A stretch of DNA of 64,000 nt from assembly GCA_964016105.1 (NCBI GenBank), contig CAXHEX010000024.1, forward strand, positions 1-64,000, given 5' to 3'. The DNA is from Ketobacter sp964016105. GTDB lineage: Bacteria > Pseudomonadota > Gammaproteobacteria > Pseudomonadales > Ketobacteraceae. Under the pieces are notes generated by a model. It saw only the letters and a program-made list of their open reading frames with translations, was not told the origin of the DNA and did no database searches. Made by a program: the position numbers and the translations under genes. Shown here piece by piece: positions 1 to 7,497 of the stretch. Position 1 is the first letter of the stretch. Every line of letters starts with the position of its first letter.

Positions 1-82
1 CATTAAAGATCTAAATGATACTTTTGATATCATATTTATTTATATAAATATGATATCAAAAGTATCATTTAGATCTTTAATG
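1..82. repeat. Perfect 39-bp inverted repeat with 4-nt loop
   Basis: Bases 1-39 are the exact reverse complement of bases 44-82, leaving a TTAT loop at 40-43. Each arm also contains a smaller imperfect palindrome (ATGATA ... TATCAT). The element is very AT-rich, has no T-run of the usual terminator length after the stem, and touches the left edge of the window, so its full extent is unknown. It could be a strong hairpin or cruciform, the end of a small mobile element, a bidirectional terminator, or an assembly fold-back artefact. Its sequence is not repeated elsewhere in the window as far as I can see by eye. Confidence 0.9.
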
Positions 83-163
83 TTGCATTATTTGTGTGGC
101 AGCTCGAAATGTTCCAGAAGCGGAAGCTGGCTGAATAATTAATATGGAAAAACAAATACTACG

Positions 164-964
164 ATGGATAGAGATACTTTTGACTTGAATGGACAGATCG
201 CATTGGTGACGGGTGCCGGACAAGGTGCGGGGCGCGCTATCGCTTTATCGCTTGCAGAACATAACTCCGGTGGGCTCGCGATTAATGACTTTGTCTCCGA
301 ACGTGCTGAGTCTGTGGCAAAAGAAGTGCGAAAGATGGGGGTGCCCGCATGCGCAGTTCCCGCAGATGTGGGGGATTATGCGGCCATTGATAAGGCTTTG
401 ATACAGGCTCAGGACACGCTTGGGCCGGTAACCATACTGGTAAATAACGCAGGTAATGCCGGGCCTGAATCGACCATGGGTGCTTCGCCCCTGTTTTGGG
501 AAACGGAGCCAGACGATTGGGATCGTTTCTTTCGTACTAATCTAAGGGGCGTAATGAATTGCTGTCATGTTGCGCTGCCCCAGATGGTTAAGCAAAATAT
601 AGGGCGTATTGTCACTATTATTTCAGACGCAGCACGTGTAGGTGAATCTCGGCTTACGGTGTATTCAGCTGCGAAAGCTGGGGCCGCCGGTTTCGTGCGC
701 TCCCTAGCGCGTGAAGCCGGTAAATACAACGTCACCTGTAATGCCATATCCCTTTCATCACTTGAGCCTGCCTTGGATGAGCCAGAGAAATCTGAATTTC
801 TAAAAAGCGAACGAGTTAAAAAACATCTAGCCCGTTATACCATTCGGCGATTCGGGCAGCCCCAGGATGTTGCCAACATGGCGCTGTTTTTGTGTTCGGA
901 TGCTTCTGCTTGGATTACCGGACAAACTTATCCAGTGAATGGTGGTTATAGCTTTGCGCAGTAG
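164..964 (+). CDS. SDR family NAD(P)-dependent oxidoreductase
   Basis: This 266-residue classical short-chain dehydrogenase/reductase would interconvert an alcohol and a ketone with NAD(P) in the cytosol; the substrate is unknown. The N-terminal Rossmann motif TGAGQGAG lies at residues 16-23, NNAG at 94-97, and the catalytic Ser154, Tyr167 and Lys171 (YSAAK) are in place. Length is normal for the family. The start is an ATG at 164 with no strong ribosome-binding site, so an alternative start is possible. It precedes a cytochrome P450 and a second SDR on the same strand, which suggests a short oxidation pathway such as hydroxylation followed by alcohol oxidation; that link is inference. Confidence 0.88.
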   Translation: MDRDTFDLNGQIALVTGAGQGAGRAIALSLAEHNSGGLAINDFVSERAESVAKEVRKMGVPACAVPADVGDYAAIDKALIQAQDTLGPVTILVNNAGNAGPESTMGASPLFWETEPDDWDRFFRTNLRGVMNCCHVALPQMVKQNIGRIVTIISDAARVGESRLTVYSAAKAGAAGFVRSLAREAGKYNVTCNAISLSSLEPALDEPEKSEFLKSERVKKHLARYTIRRFGQPQDVANMALFLCSDASAWITGQTYPVNGGYSFAQ

Positions 965-1036
965 TTTATGACGACCAAGAATAAAACCTTAGTTCCTACA
1001 AAAAGAAAAATATCTGCCCAACCTGGAGAAATCACT

Positions 1037-2317
1037 ATGAGTGAATCGGATTTTAAAGAAAGGAATTATTTCACTGATCCTTCTGTGCTGGTGGATCCCT
1101 ATGGCTATTTCGAAGAAATGCGGCAAAAGGGGCCTGTCGTACAACTATCAACTCACGATGCGTTGCTGGTTAACGGTTTTAAAGAGTACTTGGAAGTGTC
1201 TTTGAATACGAATGATTGGTCTGCTATCAACGGACTAGCCGGGTCCGGTACACCACTGCCTTTCACTCCGAAGGGGAACGATATAGGGGATCAACTTGAA
1301 TCGAATCGGGACAAGTTTATCGGTCACGAGTTGGTAGTGTGTTATGACGGCAAAAGGCATGCTAACGCTCGCTCTTTAATTAGCCGTTGTTTCACGCCTA
1401 GCCGTTTAAAAGCGAATGAAGCTTTTATGCAAGAATATGCCGAGCAATTAATTGATCAAGCGGTAGCAAAAGGAAAGTGTGAATTGATGGGTGACGTTGC
1501 CACCCGATTCGTAACTCTGGTCATTGCCGATCTGCTTGGCGTGCCATCGGAGGATCGTGTTGTTTTCGAGGAGCAGATAGCTAAAGGTCAAACGGTGGGC
1601 AGCATTGAAAATATTGATAATCCCACTGCTATGGAGTCCGTCTATTTTATCGGCGGTTATATGGCTAAATACTTGTCTGAGCGAGCTGAGAATCCCGGAA
1701 ATGATTTAATGTCCGAATTAGCTACCTCGACATTCCCTGATGGCAGCAAGCCAGAAATGCTTGAGCTTGTCACCCTAGCGACATTTTTATTTGTAGCGGG
1801 GCAGGATACCAGTGCCAAGCTGTTGGGAAACGTAATTCGCTACATATGCGATGAGCCTGGACTGCAACTAAAGATTCGATTGGACCGGGAGCTGGTTCCC
1901 TGGGTGGTAGAAGAGGTACTGCGTCTGGAAGGATCTACTAAAGCAACTCATCGTTTGGCAGTTAAGGATACGACTATAGGTGAGCAGAGTGTCCCTGCTG
2001 GTACCCAAGCCATGCTGGCAATCGCGGGTGCTAACCGTGATCCTGAACGTTGGGGGAGGGATGCTCATGAATTCCAGCTCAAGCGTCCTCGCATTCGCGA
2101 GCACTTAGCCTTCGGTCGTGGCGCCCATACCTGCGCCGGGGCACCTCTAGCTCGTGCGGAAGTCATCACCATGCTTAACGTTATGCTAGACAAGACGACA
2201 GAGATTCGAATTTCTGAACGGGATCATGGAAAAGCGGGTGAGCGAAAATATCCATTTGAACCCTCGTTTATTATTAGAGGTCTCGATCATTTGTACGTAG
2301 AGCTCGATCCTGTTTAA
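1037..2317 (+). CDS. Cytochrome P450
   Basis: A soluble bacterial P450 monooxygenase that hydroxylates an unidentified substrate, using electrons from ferredoxin and ferredoxin reductase that are not encoded here. It shows the I-helix AGQDTS oxygen-activation motif near residue 254, an ExxR motif (EVLR) near 293, and the haem-binding motif FGRGAHTCAG with the proximal cysteine at about residue 366. With the ATG at 1037 the protein has 426 residues, typical for the family. I prefer this start because GGAGAA lies 6 nt upstream; an in-frame ATG at 968 would add 23 residues that look non-conserved. SDR genes lie on both sides, and the order suggests one catabolic or tailoring unit. Confidence 0.9.
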   Translation: MSESDFKERNYFTDPSVLVDPYGYFEEMRQKGPVVQLSTHDALLVNGFKEYLEVSLNTNDWSAINGLAGSGTPLPFTPKGNDIGDQLESNRDKFIGHELVVCYDGKRHANARSLISRCFTPSRLKANEAFMQEYAEQLIDQAVAKGKCELMGDVATRFVTLVIADLLGVPSEDRVVFEEQIAKGQTVGSIENIDNPTAMESVYFIGGYMAKYLSERAENPGNDLMSELATSTFPDGSKPEMLELVTLATFLFVAGQDTSAKLLGNVIRYICDEPGLQLKIRLDRELVPWVVEEVLRLEGSTKATHRLAVKDTTIGEQSVPAGTQAMLAIAGANRDPERWGRDAHEFQLKRPRIREHLAFGRGAHTCAGAPLARAEVITMLNVMLDKTTEIRISERDHGKAGERKYPFEPSFIIRGLDHLYVELDPV

Positions 2318-2394
2318 AACTTTATTCTTGGTATCAAATTTATATATGAGTAAAAAAATCCGTTGATAAGGTTGATCCTAAAAGAGGTTAATAA

Positions 2395-3207
2395 ATGACA
2401 GCGATAGCAGATGTCACCTGCAAACCTATACAAGAACTAGTATCTCTTGCCGGGCGCAATGCAATTGTTACAGGAGGCGGTCGAGGTTTAGGAAAGGCAA
2501 TAGCACAACGTCTTGCGGAAGCGGGAGCCAATATCGTTATCGGTGATCGGGAAACGGAATCGGCGGAGCAGACGTCGGAAGAAATTCGCCACAAATATGG
2601 CGTCGACACTATGGGTGTCTACATGGATGTTGCTAAGACACACACCATAAAAGCCATCGCGGAGCAGGCTGTTGCAGAATTAGGGGGCGTTGATATCTGG
2701 ATAAATAATGCTGGTATTTTCCCTTGCGTGACGCTTGCAGAAATGACGGACCAAATTTGGGATGACGTATTGGCGATCAATGCGCGTGGCACTTTTGCCT
2801 GTGCGCGAGAGGCCGCAATTCATATGAAAGACGCAGGTAAAGGCGGGGTGATTGTGAATGTTGCGTCGACCGCTGCCTTCAGGGGTATCATGCCAGGATT
2901 GGGAGCGTATGTGGCATCGAAACATGCCGTGCGCGGATTAACCAAACAGTTGGCGCTTGAGTTGGCTGGTTACGCAATTCGCGTGCTCGGTGTGGCGCCA
3001 ACCTTCTGCATAACTGAAGGCAACCTTCTTGCTATGGGGTCAACTGATCCAGAAGATGTTGATGATGTTGCTGCAATGTTTGACAGTCCTTTGGGGAGGG
3101 TAGGAAAGCCGGATGATGTGGCCAGAGTGGTTTTATTTTGTGCCTCCGAATTATCTAATTTTATGACAGGAAGTACCTTGCTTGTTGATGCAGGAGATAC
3201 AATTTAA
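2395..3207 (+). CDS. SDR family oxidoreductase
   Basis: A second classical short-chain dehydrogenase of 270 residues. The cofactor motif TGGGRGLG is at residues 26-33, NNAG at 104-107, and Ser158, Tyr172 and Lys176 (YVASK) form the catalytic set. A good ribosome-binding site (AGAGG) precedes the ATG. It differs clearly from the SDR at 164-964, so this is not a recent duplication. It is separated from the P450 by 77 nt, so co-transcription is possible but not shown. Substrate unknown; a dehydrogenation step after P450 hydroxylation is a reasonable inference. Confidence 0.88.
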   Translation: MTAIADVTCKPIQELVSLAGRNAIVTGGGRGLGKAIAQRLAEAGANIVIGDRETESAEQTSEEIRHKYGVDTMGVYMDVAKTHTIKAIAEQAVAELGGVDIWINNAGIFPCVTLAEMTDQIWDDVLAINARGTFACAREAAIHMKDAGKGGVIVNVASTAAFRGIMPGLGAYVASKHAVRGLTKQLALELAGYAIRVLGVAPTFCITEGNLLAMGSTDPEDVDDVAAMFDSPLGRVGKPDDVARVVLFCASELSNFMTGSTLLVDAGDTI

Positions 3208-3392
3208 AGATAGGAGTGCTCATCCGAAAATTAGAGATTCCTGTTTAAGTGAATTAATAGGCAGGCGTGGCCCCGAATACTTTGTCAGTCTATAAATGCC
3301 AGCAGCGCTTGTTCCAATTCTGCTAACCTAGGTTGTACTGGTAACGCAGCGTAGAGAACTGTACCTATTGTGATCTTGTTTCGTGGAAAAGG

Positions 3393-3427
3393 CCCACTTG
3401 AAGGAGGCATGGCCTCTTTCAAGTGGG
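3393..3427 (-). terminator. Rho-independent terminator of the B1-A1 operon
   Basis: A 16-bp stem (one G-T wobble) with a 3-nt loop, followed on the minus strand by CCTTTTCC. It lies 21 nt after the stop of peptide A1. The core of the stem, GGAGGC-NNN-GCCTC, is also present in the terminator of the second copy at 6675-6697, so the terminator belongs to the duplicated unit. Confidence 0.85.
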
Positions 3428-3448
3428 TGTTGTCAGCTGAAATTCAAT

Positions 3449-3760
3449 TTAGAAGGAGCTCTGAATCGCAGCCTGGATCATGCCCTGATACAGATCGTTA
3501 TCGTTAGACTGTGAAGAAGTCATGATAACGGGAGCCACAACTTGAGAACCGAAGCCAGCAGTATTTACACCCGCGTTAGCCATAGTGTTCATGTTAGTAG
3601 CTGCGCCACCTAGAGCATTGGTTGCAGCGATCTGCTCGCTGAAAGAAGGAATACTGGTGGGTGAGAACAGAGACAGAGCAGGAGCGCTGCCGCCAGTTAC
3701 TTTAGTCATTTCTTCTTTGCTTAGTTCTTTGCTTTCGTGCATATCTTTGATGTTCAACAT
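3449..3760 (-). CDS. Double-glycine leader secreted protein A1
   Basis: A 103-residue precursor with a 24-residue leader ending in Gly23-Gly24. Leu13, Met18 and Val21 occupy the -12, -7 and -4 hydrophobic positions recognised by C39 peptidases. Cleavage would release a 79-residue core rich in Ala, Ser, Thr, Asn and Gly, with no Cys, Lys, Arg, His or Trp and a net negative charge. The core has a Pro/Ser-rich start (SAPALSLFSPTSIPSF), a small-residue middle and an SNDND motif near the end. A good ribosome-binding site (AGAGG) precedes the ATG. It is the second gene of the B1-A1 operon, and its exporter is probably the C39 ABC transporter at 12103-15201. Function unknown: a class II microcin-like peptide, an adhesive or matrix protein and a signal are all possible. 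Confidence 0.85.
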   Translation of the reverse strand: MLNIKDMHESKELSKEEMTKVTGGSAPALSLFSPTSIPSFSEQIAATNALGGAATNMNTMANAGVNTAGFGSQVVAPVIMTSSQSNDNDLYQGMIQAAIQSSF

Positions 3761-3825
3761 GGTTATTTCCTCTTGGGTTTAAATGTAGTTAAGTTGAGTT
3801 TGCTAAGTTAATGTAAATTGTGAGT

Positions 3826-4137
3826 TTAGATTGAGCTTTGAATGCCGAGTTGGGCAGCCAGCTGATAAATGTCGTTATCATTGGATTGAGTGGATCCCAT
3901 GAATACTGGCGCAACGATTTGTGATCCAGACTCAGCAGTGTTCACGCCCGCGTTTATCATGCTGTTAGTGTTAGTTGCAGCGCCACCAACGGCTGTGGTT
4001 GCAGCAATTTCAGAGCTAAATGAGGGGATGCTGGTGGGCGAAAACAATGACAAGATCGGAGCGCTACCGCCGCGTACACCAGCCATTTCTTTTTCGTTCA
4101 ATTCTTTGCTTACGTTGAGGTCGTTTAGTTTTAACAT
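3826..4137 (-). CDS. Double-glycine leader secreted protein B1
   Basis: A 103-residue precursor, paralogous to A1, with cleavage predicted after Gly23-Gly24 (leader end LNEKEMAGVRGG; Leu13, Met18 and Val21 at -12, -7 and -4). The 79-residue core begins SAPILSLFSPTSIPSF, has no Lys, Arg or Cys, and ends AAQLGIQSSI. It is the first gene after the sigma-54 promoter at 4221-4236, with AAGGAA as ribosome-binding site and a 5' UTR of about 73 nt. A and B always occur as a pair, which suggests that the two products act together, as in two-peptide systems. No immunity gene lies beside them. The precursor call is firm from the leader; the function is unknown. Confidence 0.85.
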   Translation of the reverse strand: MLKLNDLNVSKELNEKEMAGVRGGSAPILSLFSPTSIPSFSSEIAATTAVGGAATNTNSMINAGVNTAESGSQIVAPVFMGSTQSNDNDIYQLAAQLGIQSSI

Positions 4138-4192
4138 GATGAAGTTCCTTTTGAATCAGTTTTAAGTAAGTTGGTTTTAAGTTAAGTGTTCG

Positions 4193-4209
4193 ATGAACTC
4201 TGTGTTCAT
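4193..4209 (-). promoter_or_regulatory. 5' stem-loop of the B1-A1 mRNA
   Basis: ATGAAC and GTTCAT pair around a 5-nt loop. Measured from the sigma-54 promoter, transcription should begin near 4211, so the hairpin would form at the very 5' end of the mRNA. The same hairpin is kept in the second copy near 7456-7472. It may protect the transcript from decay; this is inference. Confidence 0.5.
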
Positions 4210-4220
4210 GTAGTAGATAT

Positions 4221-4236
4221 AGCAGGGGGCGTGCCA
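4221..4236 (-). promoter_or_regulatory. Sigma-54 promoter of the B1-A1 operon
   Basis: Read on the minus strand this is TGGCACGCCCCCTGCT. It matches the -24/-12 consensus TGGCACG-N4-TTGCW with a single change (C for the first T of TTGC) and exact GG-to-GC spacing. It lies about 85 nt upstream of the B1 start. A sigma-54 activator with the GAFTGA loop is encoded at 10817-12106. Confidence 0.85.
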
Positions 4237-4575
4237 GTTTTTGGTAGAGATTGAAAAATAAATATAACTTATTGAAAGTGATGGGAAAATTAATTTTGTT
4301 GAGCTTCTTTTTTCTGGTGTGGGCTGTCTTGGAGAAAAACAAGAGTATTGTTTCTGCGAACAATCCCTAAATTATGTTTGCGTATGGCAAACTTATTTGC
4401 TGATCTCCACTGGGGAAAGCTCAAATCTTGTGATTTCAGAATAGAGAGGGTTTACTGGCGGTTAGTAATCATGAGCATTTTGTTTATGGATTTGGTTTAT
4501 TTGATCAGTTGACTCTTTTTCTATTAGTGATAGAGAAATGTAACCCGCAATGTGGCGCTATTTTTGAAGACTGTT
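4237..4575. other. AT-rich intergenic region upstream of the sigma-54 promoter
   Basis: I see no gene in these 339 nt. Two small inverted repeats stand out as possible activator sites: ATTGTT-N6-AACAAT at 4347-4364, which contains GTTTCTGCGAAC, and TTTGC-N5-GCAAA at 4377-4391. They lie about 110-155 nt upstream of the -24 element, the usual distance for enhancer sites of sigma-54 activators. A GTTTTTGCGAAC sequence occurs at a similar distance upstream of the second copy (7632-7643). Confidence 0.4.
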
Positions 4576-4830
4576 CTAGACTCCGCAGCTGCCGCTTGAG
4601 CAGCCACCTCCAGACATGCAAGGAGGCGCCTCTGGGTTTTTAAGAGCGCTGCTTTTAACCACACCCCCACCACTAATCAAGCGGGTAACTTTGGTGTTGG
4701 GTGCCACGTCACCTAATTCATTTCCACTCACTTCACAAAGCTCAGCCCAGGTATGAAGTCGGATGGACATGGAATGCTTTACTTCATATATTTTTTGATC
4801 TGCTTCGCAGCGATAGTCGTAGGTAGGCAT
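4576..4830 (-). CDS. FmdB-like zinc-ribbon family protein
   Basis: About 84 residues, starting MPTYDYRCEA as in FmdB-type zinc-ribbon proteins. I start it at the ATG at 4830, which has GAGAG upstream; an in-frame ATG at 4857 would add nine residues. The usual first CxxC is incomplete, with Cys8 followed by EADQK, and other cysteines lie near residue 31 and in the C-terminal Gly/Cys tail (CMSGGGCSSGSCGV). That tail is common in this subfamily. Function is unknown in general; the family is annotated as putative regulators. Its position between the peptide pairs may be incidental. Confidence 0.75.
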   Translation of the reverse strand: MPTYDYRCEADQKIYEVKHSMSIRLHTWAELCEVSGNELGDVAPNTKVTRLISGGGVVKSSALKNPEAPPCMSGGGCSSGSCGV

Positions 4831-4943
4831 AACAGCTCTCTCAAGGTAGATATTCATGAATTATTAACCAATAAATTTGGAGAGCTCTTGTGGTAAATCA
4901 AAATATGGGCATATAAAGGCGATCTACTAAGGGTAATCCATTT

Positions 4944-5396
4944 TCAAATTATAATGATTTCATCTTCCACGCTGCCATCGCGCAACGTAAGTTTTCCCAA
5001 TGCAATGGGGAGCTTAAATCTCCTCGGTCCCGCTGATCCAGGGTTAAAATACAACACGTCATTTTTCACCTCGCTGCGTGGTTTGTGGGAATGCCCTGAG
5101 ACAACCACGTCGAATCTCCCAACGGGGTTAATATCAATTTCTTTTATGTTGTGTATTAAATAGATGCTGACACCGTCGCGCTCGAAAGTTTGAGTTTCAT
5201 CGATGTTGGTGGCCCAGTCATCTTGATCAACATTCCCTCGTATGGCGATAACGGGAGCGATGCTTTTCAGCTCTTTTAATACTGACTGCTTTCCTATATC
5301 GCCAGCGTGGAGAATCAAGTCGCTACCTTTAAGTAGCTCAATGGCTTCTTTCCTTAGAAGGCCGTGGGTATCCGAAATAACACCAATAGTGGTCAT
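4944..5396 (-). CDS. YfcE/MJ0936-type metallophosphodiesterase
   Basis: A 150-residue calcineurin-like phosphoesterase. The metal-binding motifs follow in order: DTHG near residue 9, HAGDIG near 31, GNVD near 54, GHSHKP near 101 and NPGS near 118. These define the small YfcE/MJ0936 phosphodiesterases, two-metal enzymes of the cytosol whose natural substrates are mostly undefined. Length is typical. The gene stands alone between FmdB-like and lipoprotein genes on the same strand, without obvious operon spacing. Confidence 0.88.
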   Translation of the reverse strand: MTTIGVISDTHGLLRKEAIELLKGSDLILHAGDIGKQSVLKELKSIAPVIAIRGNVDQDDWATNIDETQTFERDGVSIYLIHNIKEIDINPVGRFDVVVSGHSHKPRSEVKNDVLYFNPGSAGPRRFKLPIALGKLTLRDGSVEDEIIII

Positions 5397-5554
5397 AATT
5401 AATAGCGGTTTACTTAAATCTTTGGTCTTTGATTGCTAACCAATATAACAGCTATGCTATTTCATCCCAACTTGCTGTGTCACATTTACGGTTTGCGAAT
5501 GAGCTTAGATCCGTGAGCCAAAAGGATTTTCTATGGTATGGGCCATAATGAAAC

Positions 5555-6406
5555 TCAAGGCCATGTCACGCTGAAGCTGCCAGTGTATAATTCGTCTGTA
5601 TGGTCCAGGAAATTGAAATTGGCTGAAATAGAATTAGAACTTATTTCGGTGATGTATACTGATCCTGATTCCACGATGAAATCATCAGATCCTGATAGAA
5701 GAGCAAATTCTGAAGTTCTAGAATATAGTTCGAGATCCGTTATCTGGTTATTTGAATTGTAGTCTTCAAAATCGTATTGCCCTATTTCTAGCGTTCCATA
5801 AAACTCCATTTTAAAATATATATTGCCGTCATAAAAAGGGACGAAAATATTAATGGTTTGAGTGGTTCCCAAGTTTGACCAGTATCGAGTAGCACAAACA
5901 TGCTGTTCTTCCGCTATATTTATATTTGAACTTGTAAGATAGAGTGAGCCAAAGTCAAGGAGCTGATCATTTGATATCTTTTCTAGGGTAATATGCTCGT
6001 TGTAAAATAAGTCCGTATAATAATCATCGTAATATGTTCGAGCTTTATAAAGCGAACCATTGTTTAACGTCGAGAAGCCTTCGCTATGGATTGACGTATA
6101 GAAGTGCTCTTTGGTTTTCACTCCATAGGAAGCCCATCCACCCAGGTCAGCACAATACTCGGTTTTAACACCATCGTCCGTATCATCTAAAAAATAGTAG
6201 TCCTGATAGAAGTTGGTTTTTAAGTACTCATTAGTGGAAATTTTCATGGTGTCGGTTTCCACTGAAAGAATCCAGGTTCCTGATAGATCCGTTTGGGTGA
6301 GGTCTATAGAGTTTTCATTTTCTGTGCCACCGTTATGGCTTTTATCACTCGATCCACAAGCAGGTAAAAACCCAAGCGCAAGTGAAACTACTATGTATTT
6401 TTTCAT
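5555..6406 (-). CDS. Hypothetical lipoprotein
   Basis: A 283-residue protein with a type II signal peptide (MKKYIVVSLALGFLPACG; the lipobox LPAC puts the acylated Cys at residue 17). The rest is rich in Asp, Ser, Thr and Tyr, with predicted beta character and four further cysteines or fewer; I recognise no domain. It is probably anchored in the cell envelope. It lies between the two A/B peptide units and is transcribed in the same direction, but has its own long upstream gap, so functional linkage is unproven. Confidence 0.7.
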   Translation of the reverse strand: MKKYIVVSLALGFLPACGSSDKSHNGGTENENSIDLTQTDLSGTWILSVETDTMKISTNEYLKTNFYQDYYFLDDTDDGVKTEYCADLGGWASYGVKTKEHFYTSIHSEGFSTLNNGSLYKARTYYDDYYTDLFYNEHITLEKISNDQLLDFGSLYLTSSNINIAEEQHVCATRYWSNLGTTQTINIFVPFYDGNIYFKMEFYGTLEIGQYDFEDYNSNNQITDLELYSRTSEFALLSGSDDFIVESGSVYITEISSNSISANFNFLDHTDELYTGSFSVTWP

Positions 6407-6719
6407 GGTCTAAGACTAGGTTTATCTATGGATAAAACTGCATTAACCCATAATGTGGGCATATACATGGTTAAATCAGATTAAAGAAAGACAGAAAGCA
6501 TATATATTGCCTTCTTGCCCTCTACAATATAGACGATTATCAGTGGTGTTCAAACCCCATTGATGGCTCGGATGAGGAGATGAAAGTTCATAATAATGAC
6601 AGTTTTCTTGATTAGTCTTTCAAAGCGCTTAAATTATAATGAATAAAACAAATTATTTGTGTTGGAAATAATAAACAAGGAGGCTAGGCCTCCTTGTCTA
6701 GGCTTGTTAAAAAATCAGA
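6407..6719. other. Intergenic region with the A2 terminator
   Basis: These 313 nt separate the lipoprotein gene from peptide A2. Apart from the terminator at 6675-6697 and whatever promoter serves the lipoprotein gene, I see no supported feature. Confidence 0.5.
6675..6697 (-). terminator. Rho-independent terminator of the B2-A2 operon
   Basis: A perfect 10-bp stem (ACAAGGAGGC / GCCTCCTTGT) with a TAG loop, followed on the minus strand by a T/A-rich tract (TTATTATTT). It lies 22 nt after the stop of A2, the same distance as in the first copy. Confidence 0.8.
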
Positions 6720-7031
6720 CTAGAAAGAGCTTTGTATAGCAGCCTGGATCATGCCTTGATACACATCGTTATCGTTAGACTGTGAAGAAGTCATGATAAC
6801 GGGAGCCACAACTTGTGAACCGTAGCCAGCTGTGTTTACGCCCGCGTTAGCCATAGTATTCACGTTAGTAGCTGCGCCACCCAAGGTATTGGTTGCAGCG
6901 ATTTGCTCGCTGAAAGAAGGAATGCTAGTGGGTGAGAAAAGAGGCAGAACAGGAGCGCTACCGCCGGTTACTTTAGTCATTTCTTCTTTAGTCATTTCTT
7001 TGCTTTCGTGTATATCTTTGATGTTTAACAT
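6720..7031 (-). CDS. Double-glycine leader secreted protein A2
   Basis: A 103-residue paralogue of A1 that differs at about nine positions, mostly conservative (Ile/Val/Ala/Thr swaps). The leader ends MTKEEMTKVTGG with Gly23-Gly24, and the core starts SAPVLPLFSPTSIPSF. As in A1, the core has no Lys, Arg, His, Cys or Trp. It is the second gene of the B2-A2 operon, 56 nt after B2. Strong conservation of both leader and core between copies argues that both are functional. Confidence 0.85.
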   Translation of the reverse strand: MLNIKDIHESKEMTKEEMTKVTGGSAPVLPLFSPTSIPSFSEQIAATNTLGGAATNVNTMANAGVNTAGYGSQVVAPVIMTSSQSNDNDVYQGMIQAAIQSSF

Positions 7032-7087
7032 GGTTGATTCCTCTTGAATTTTAAATTTAGTTAGTTTGGTGGATAAAAGTTCTGAGT

Positions 7088-7399
7088 TTAGATTGAGCTC
7101 TGAATGCCAAGTTGGGCGGCCAACTGATAAACGTCGTTATCGTTAGTTTGAGTGGAGCCCATGAATACAGGAGCAACGATTTGTGAGCCGGAATCCGCTG
7201 TGTTTACACCCGCGTTGACCATGCTGTTAGTGTTAGTGGCGGCACCACCCAGAGCAGTGGTAGCAGCAATCTGCTCGGAAAACGAAGGAATGCTGATGGG
7301 TGAGAACAGTGACAGAACTGGGGCGCTACCACCGCGTACACCGGCCATTTCTTTTTCGTTCAATTCTTTGCTTACGTTGAGGTCGTTTAGTTTTAACAT
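7088..7399 (-). CDS. Double-glycine leader secreted protein B2
   Basis: A 103-residue paralogue of B1. Its 24-residue leader is identical to that of B1 (ending KEMAGVRGG), and the core differs at about nine positions. It is the first gene behind the sigma-54 promoter at 7482-7497, with the ribosome-binding site AAGGAA. The invariant leader beside a slightly variable core fits selection for recognition by one shared peptidase/exporter. Function of the core unknown. Confidence 0.85.
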   Translation of the reverse strand: MLKLNDLNVSKELNEKEMAGVRGGSAPVLSLFSPISIPSFSEQIAATTALGGAATNTNSMVNAGVNTADSGSQIVAPVFMGSTQTNDNDVYQLAAQLGIQSSI

Positions 7400-7481
7400 G
7401 ATGAAGTTCCTTTTAAATCAGTTTATGTAAGTTGGTTTTAAGTTAAGTGTTCGATGAACTCTGTGTTCATGTCTTAGGTAT

Positions 7482-7497
7482 AGCAGGGGGTGTGCCA
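7482..7497 (-). promoter_or_regulatory. Sigma-54 promoter of the B2-A2 operon
   Basis: On the minus strand this reads TGGCACACCCCCTGCT: TGGCAC and TGC at the -24/-12 spacing of sigma-54 promoters. It is the counterpart of 4221-4236 with one base changed (G to A), so the promoter has been kept in both copies. Confidence 0.85.

Larger units (their letters stand above)
3449..4236. repeat. Duplicated unit, copy 1 (A1, B1, UTR, sigma-54 promoter)
   Basis: This segment and 6720-7497 are diverged direct repeats. They hold the same two genes in the same order, a near-identical 5' untranslated region of about 100 nt and the same sigma-54 promoter type. By hand comparison A1/A2 differ at about 9 of 103 residues and B1/B2 at about 9 of 103. 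Three unrelated genes lie between the copies. Confidence 0.85.
6720..7497. repeat. Duplicated unit, copy 2 (A2, B2, UTR, sigma-54 promoter)
   Basis: Second copy of the unit described at 3449-4236. Homology covers both genes, the short intergenic gap, the roughly 100-nt untranslated region and the sigma-54 promoter, and then fades upstream of the promoter. The two terminators resemble each other only in the core of the stem. Confidence 0.85.

Noticed and set aside
4064..4363. 99-codon minus-strand reading frame overlapping the B1 leader and its promoter
   Set aside because: It crosses the sigma-54 promoter and UTR and shares the B1 leader region out of frame; no family likeness and no ribosome-binding site.
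5538..5762. 74-codon plus-strand reading frame
   Set aside because: Lies antisense within the lipoprotein gene; treated as a shadow.
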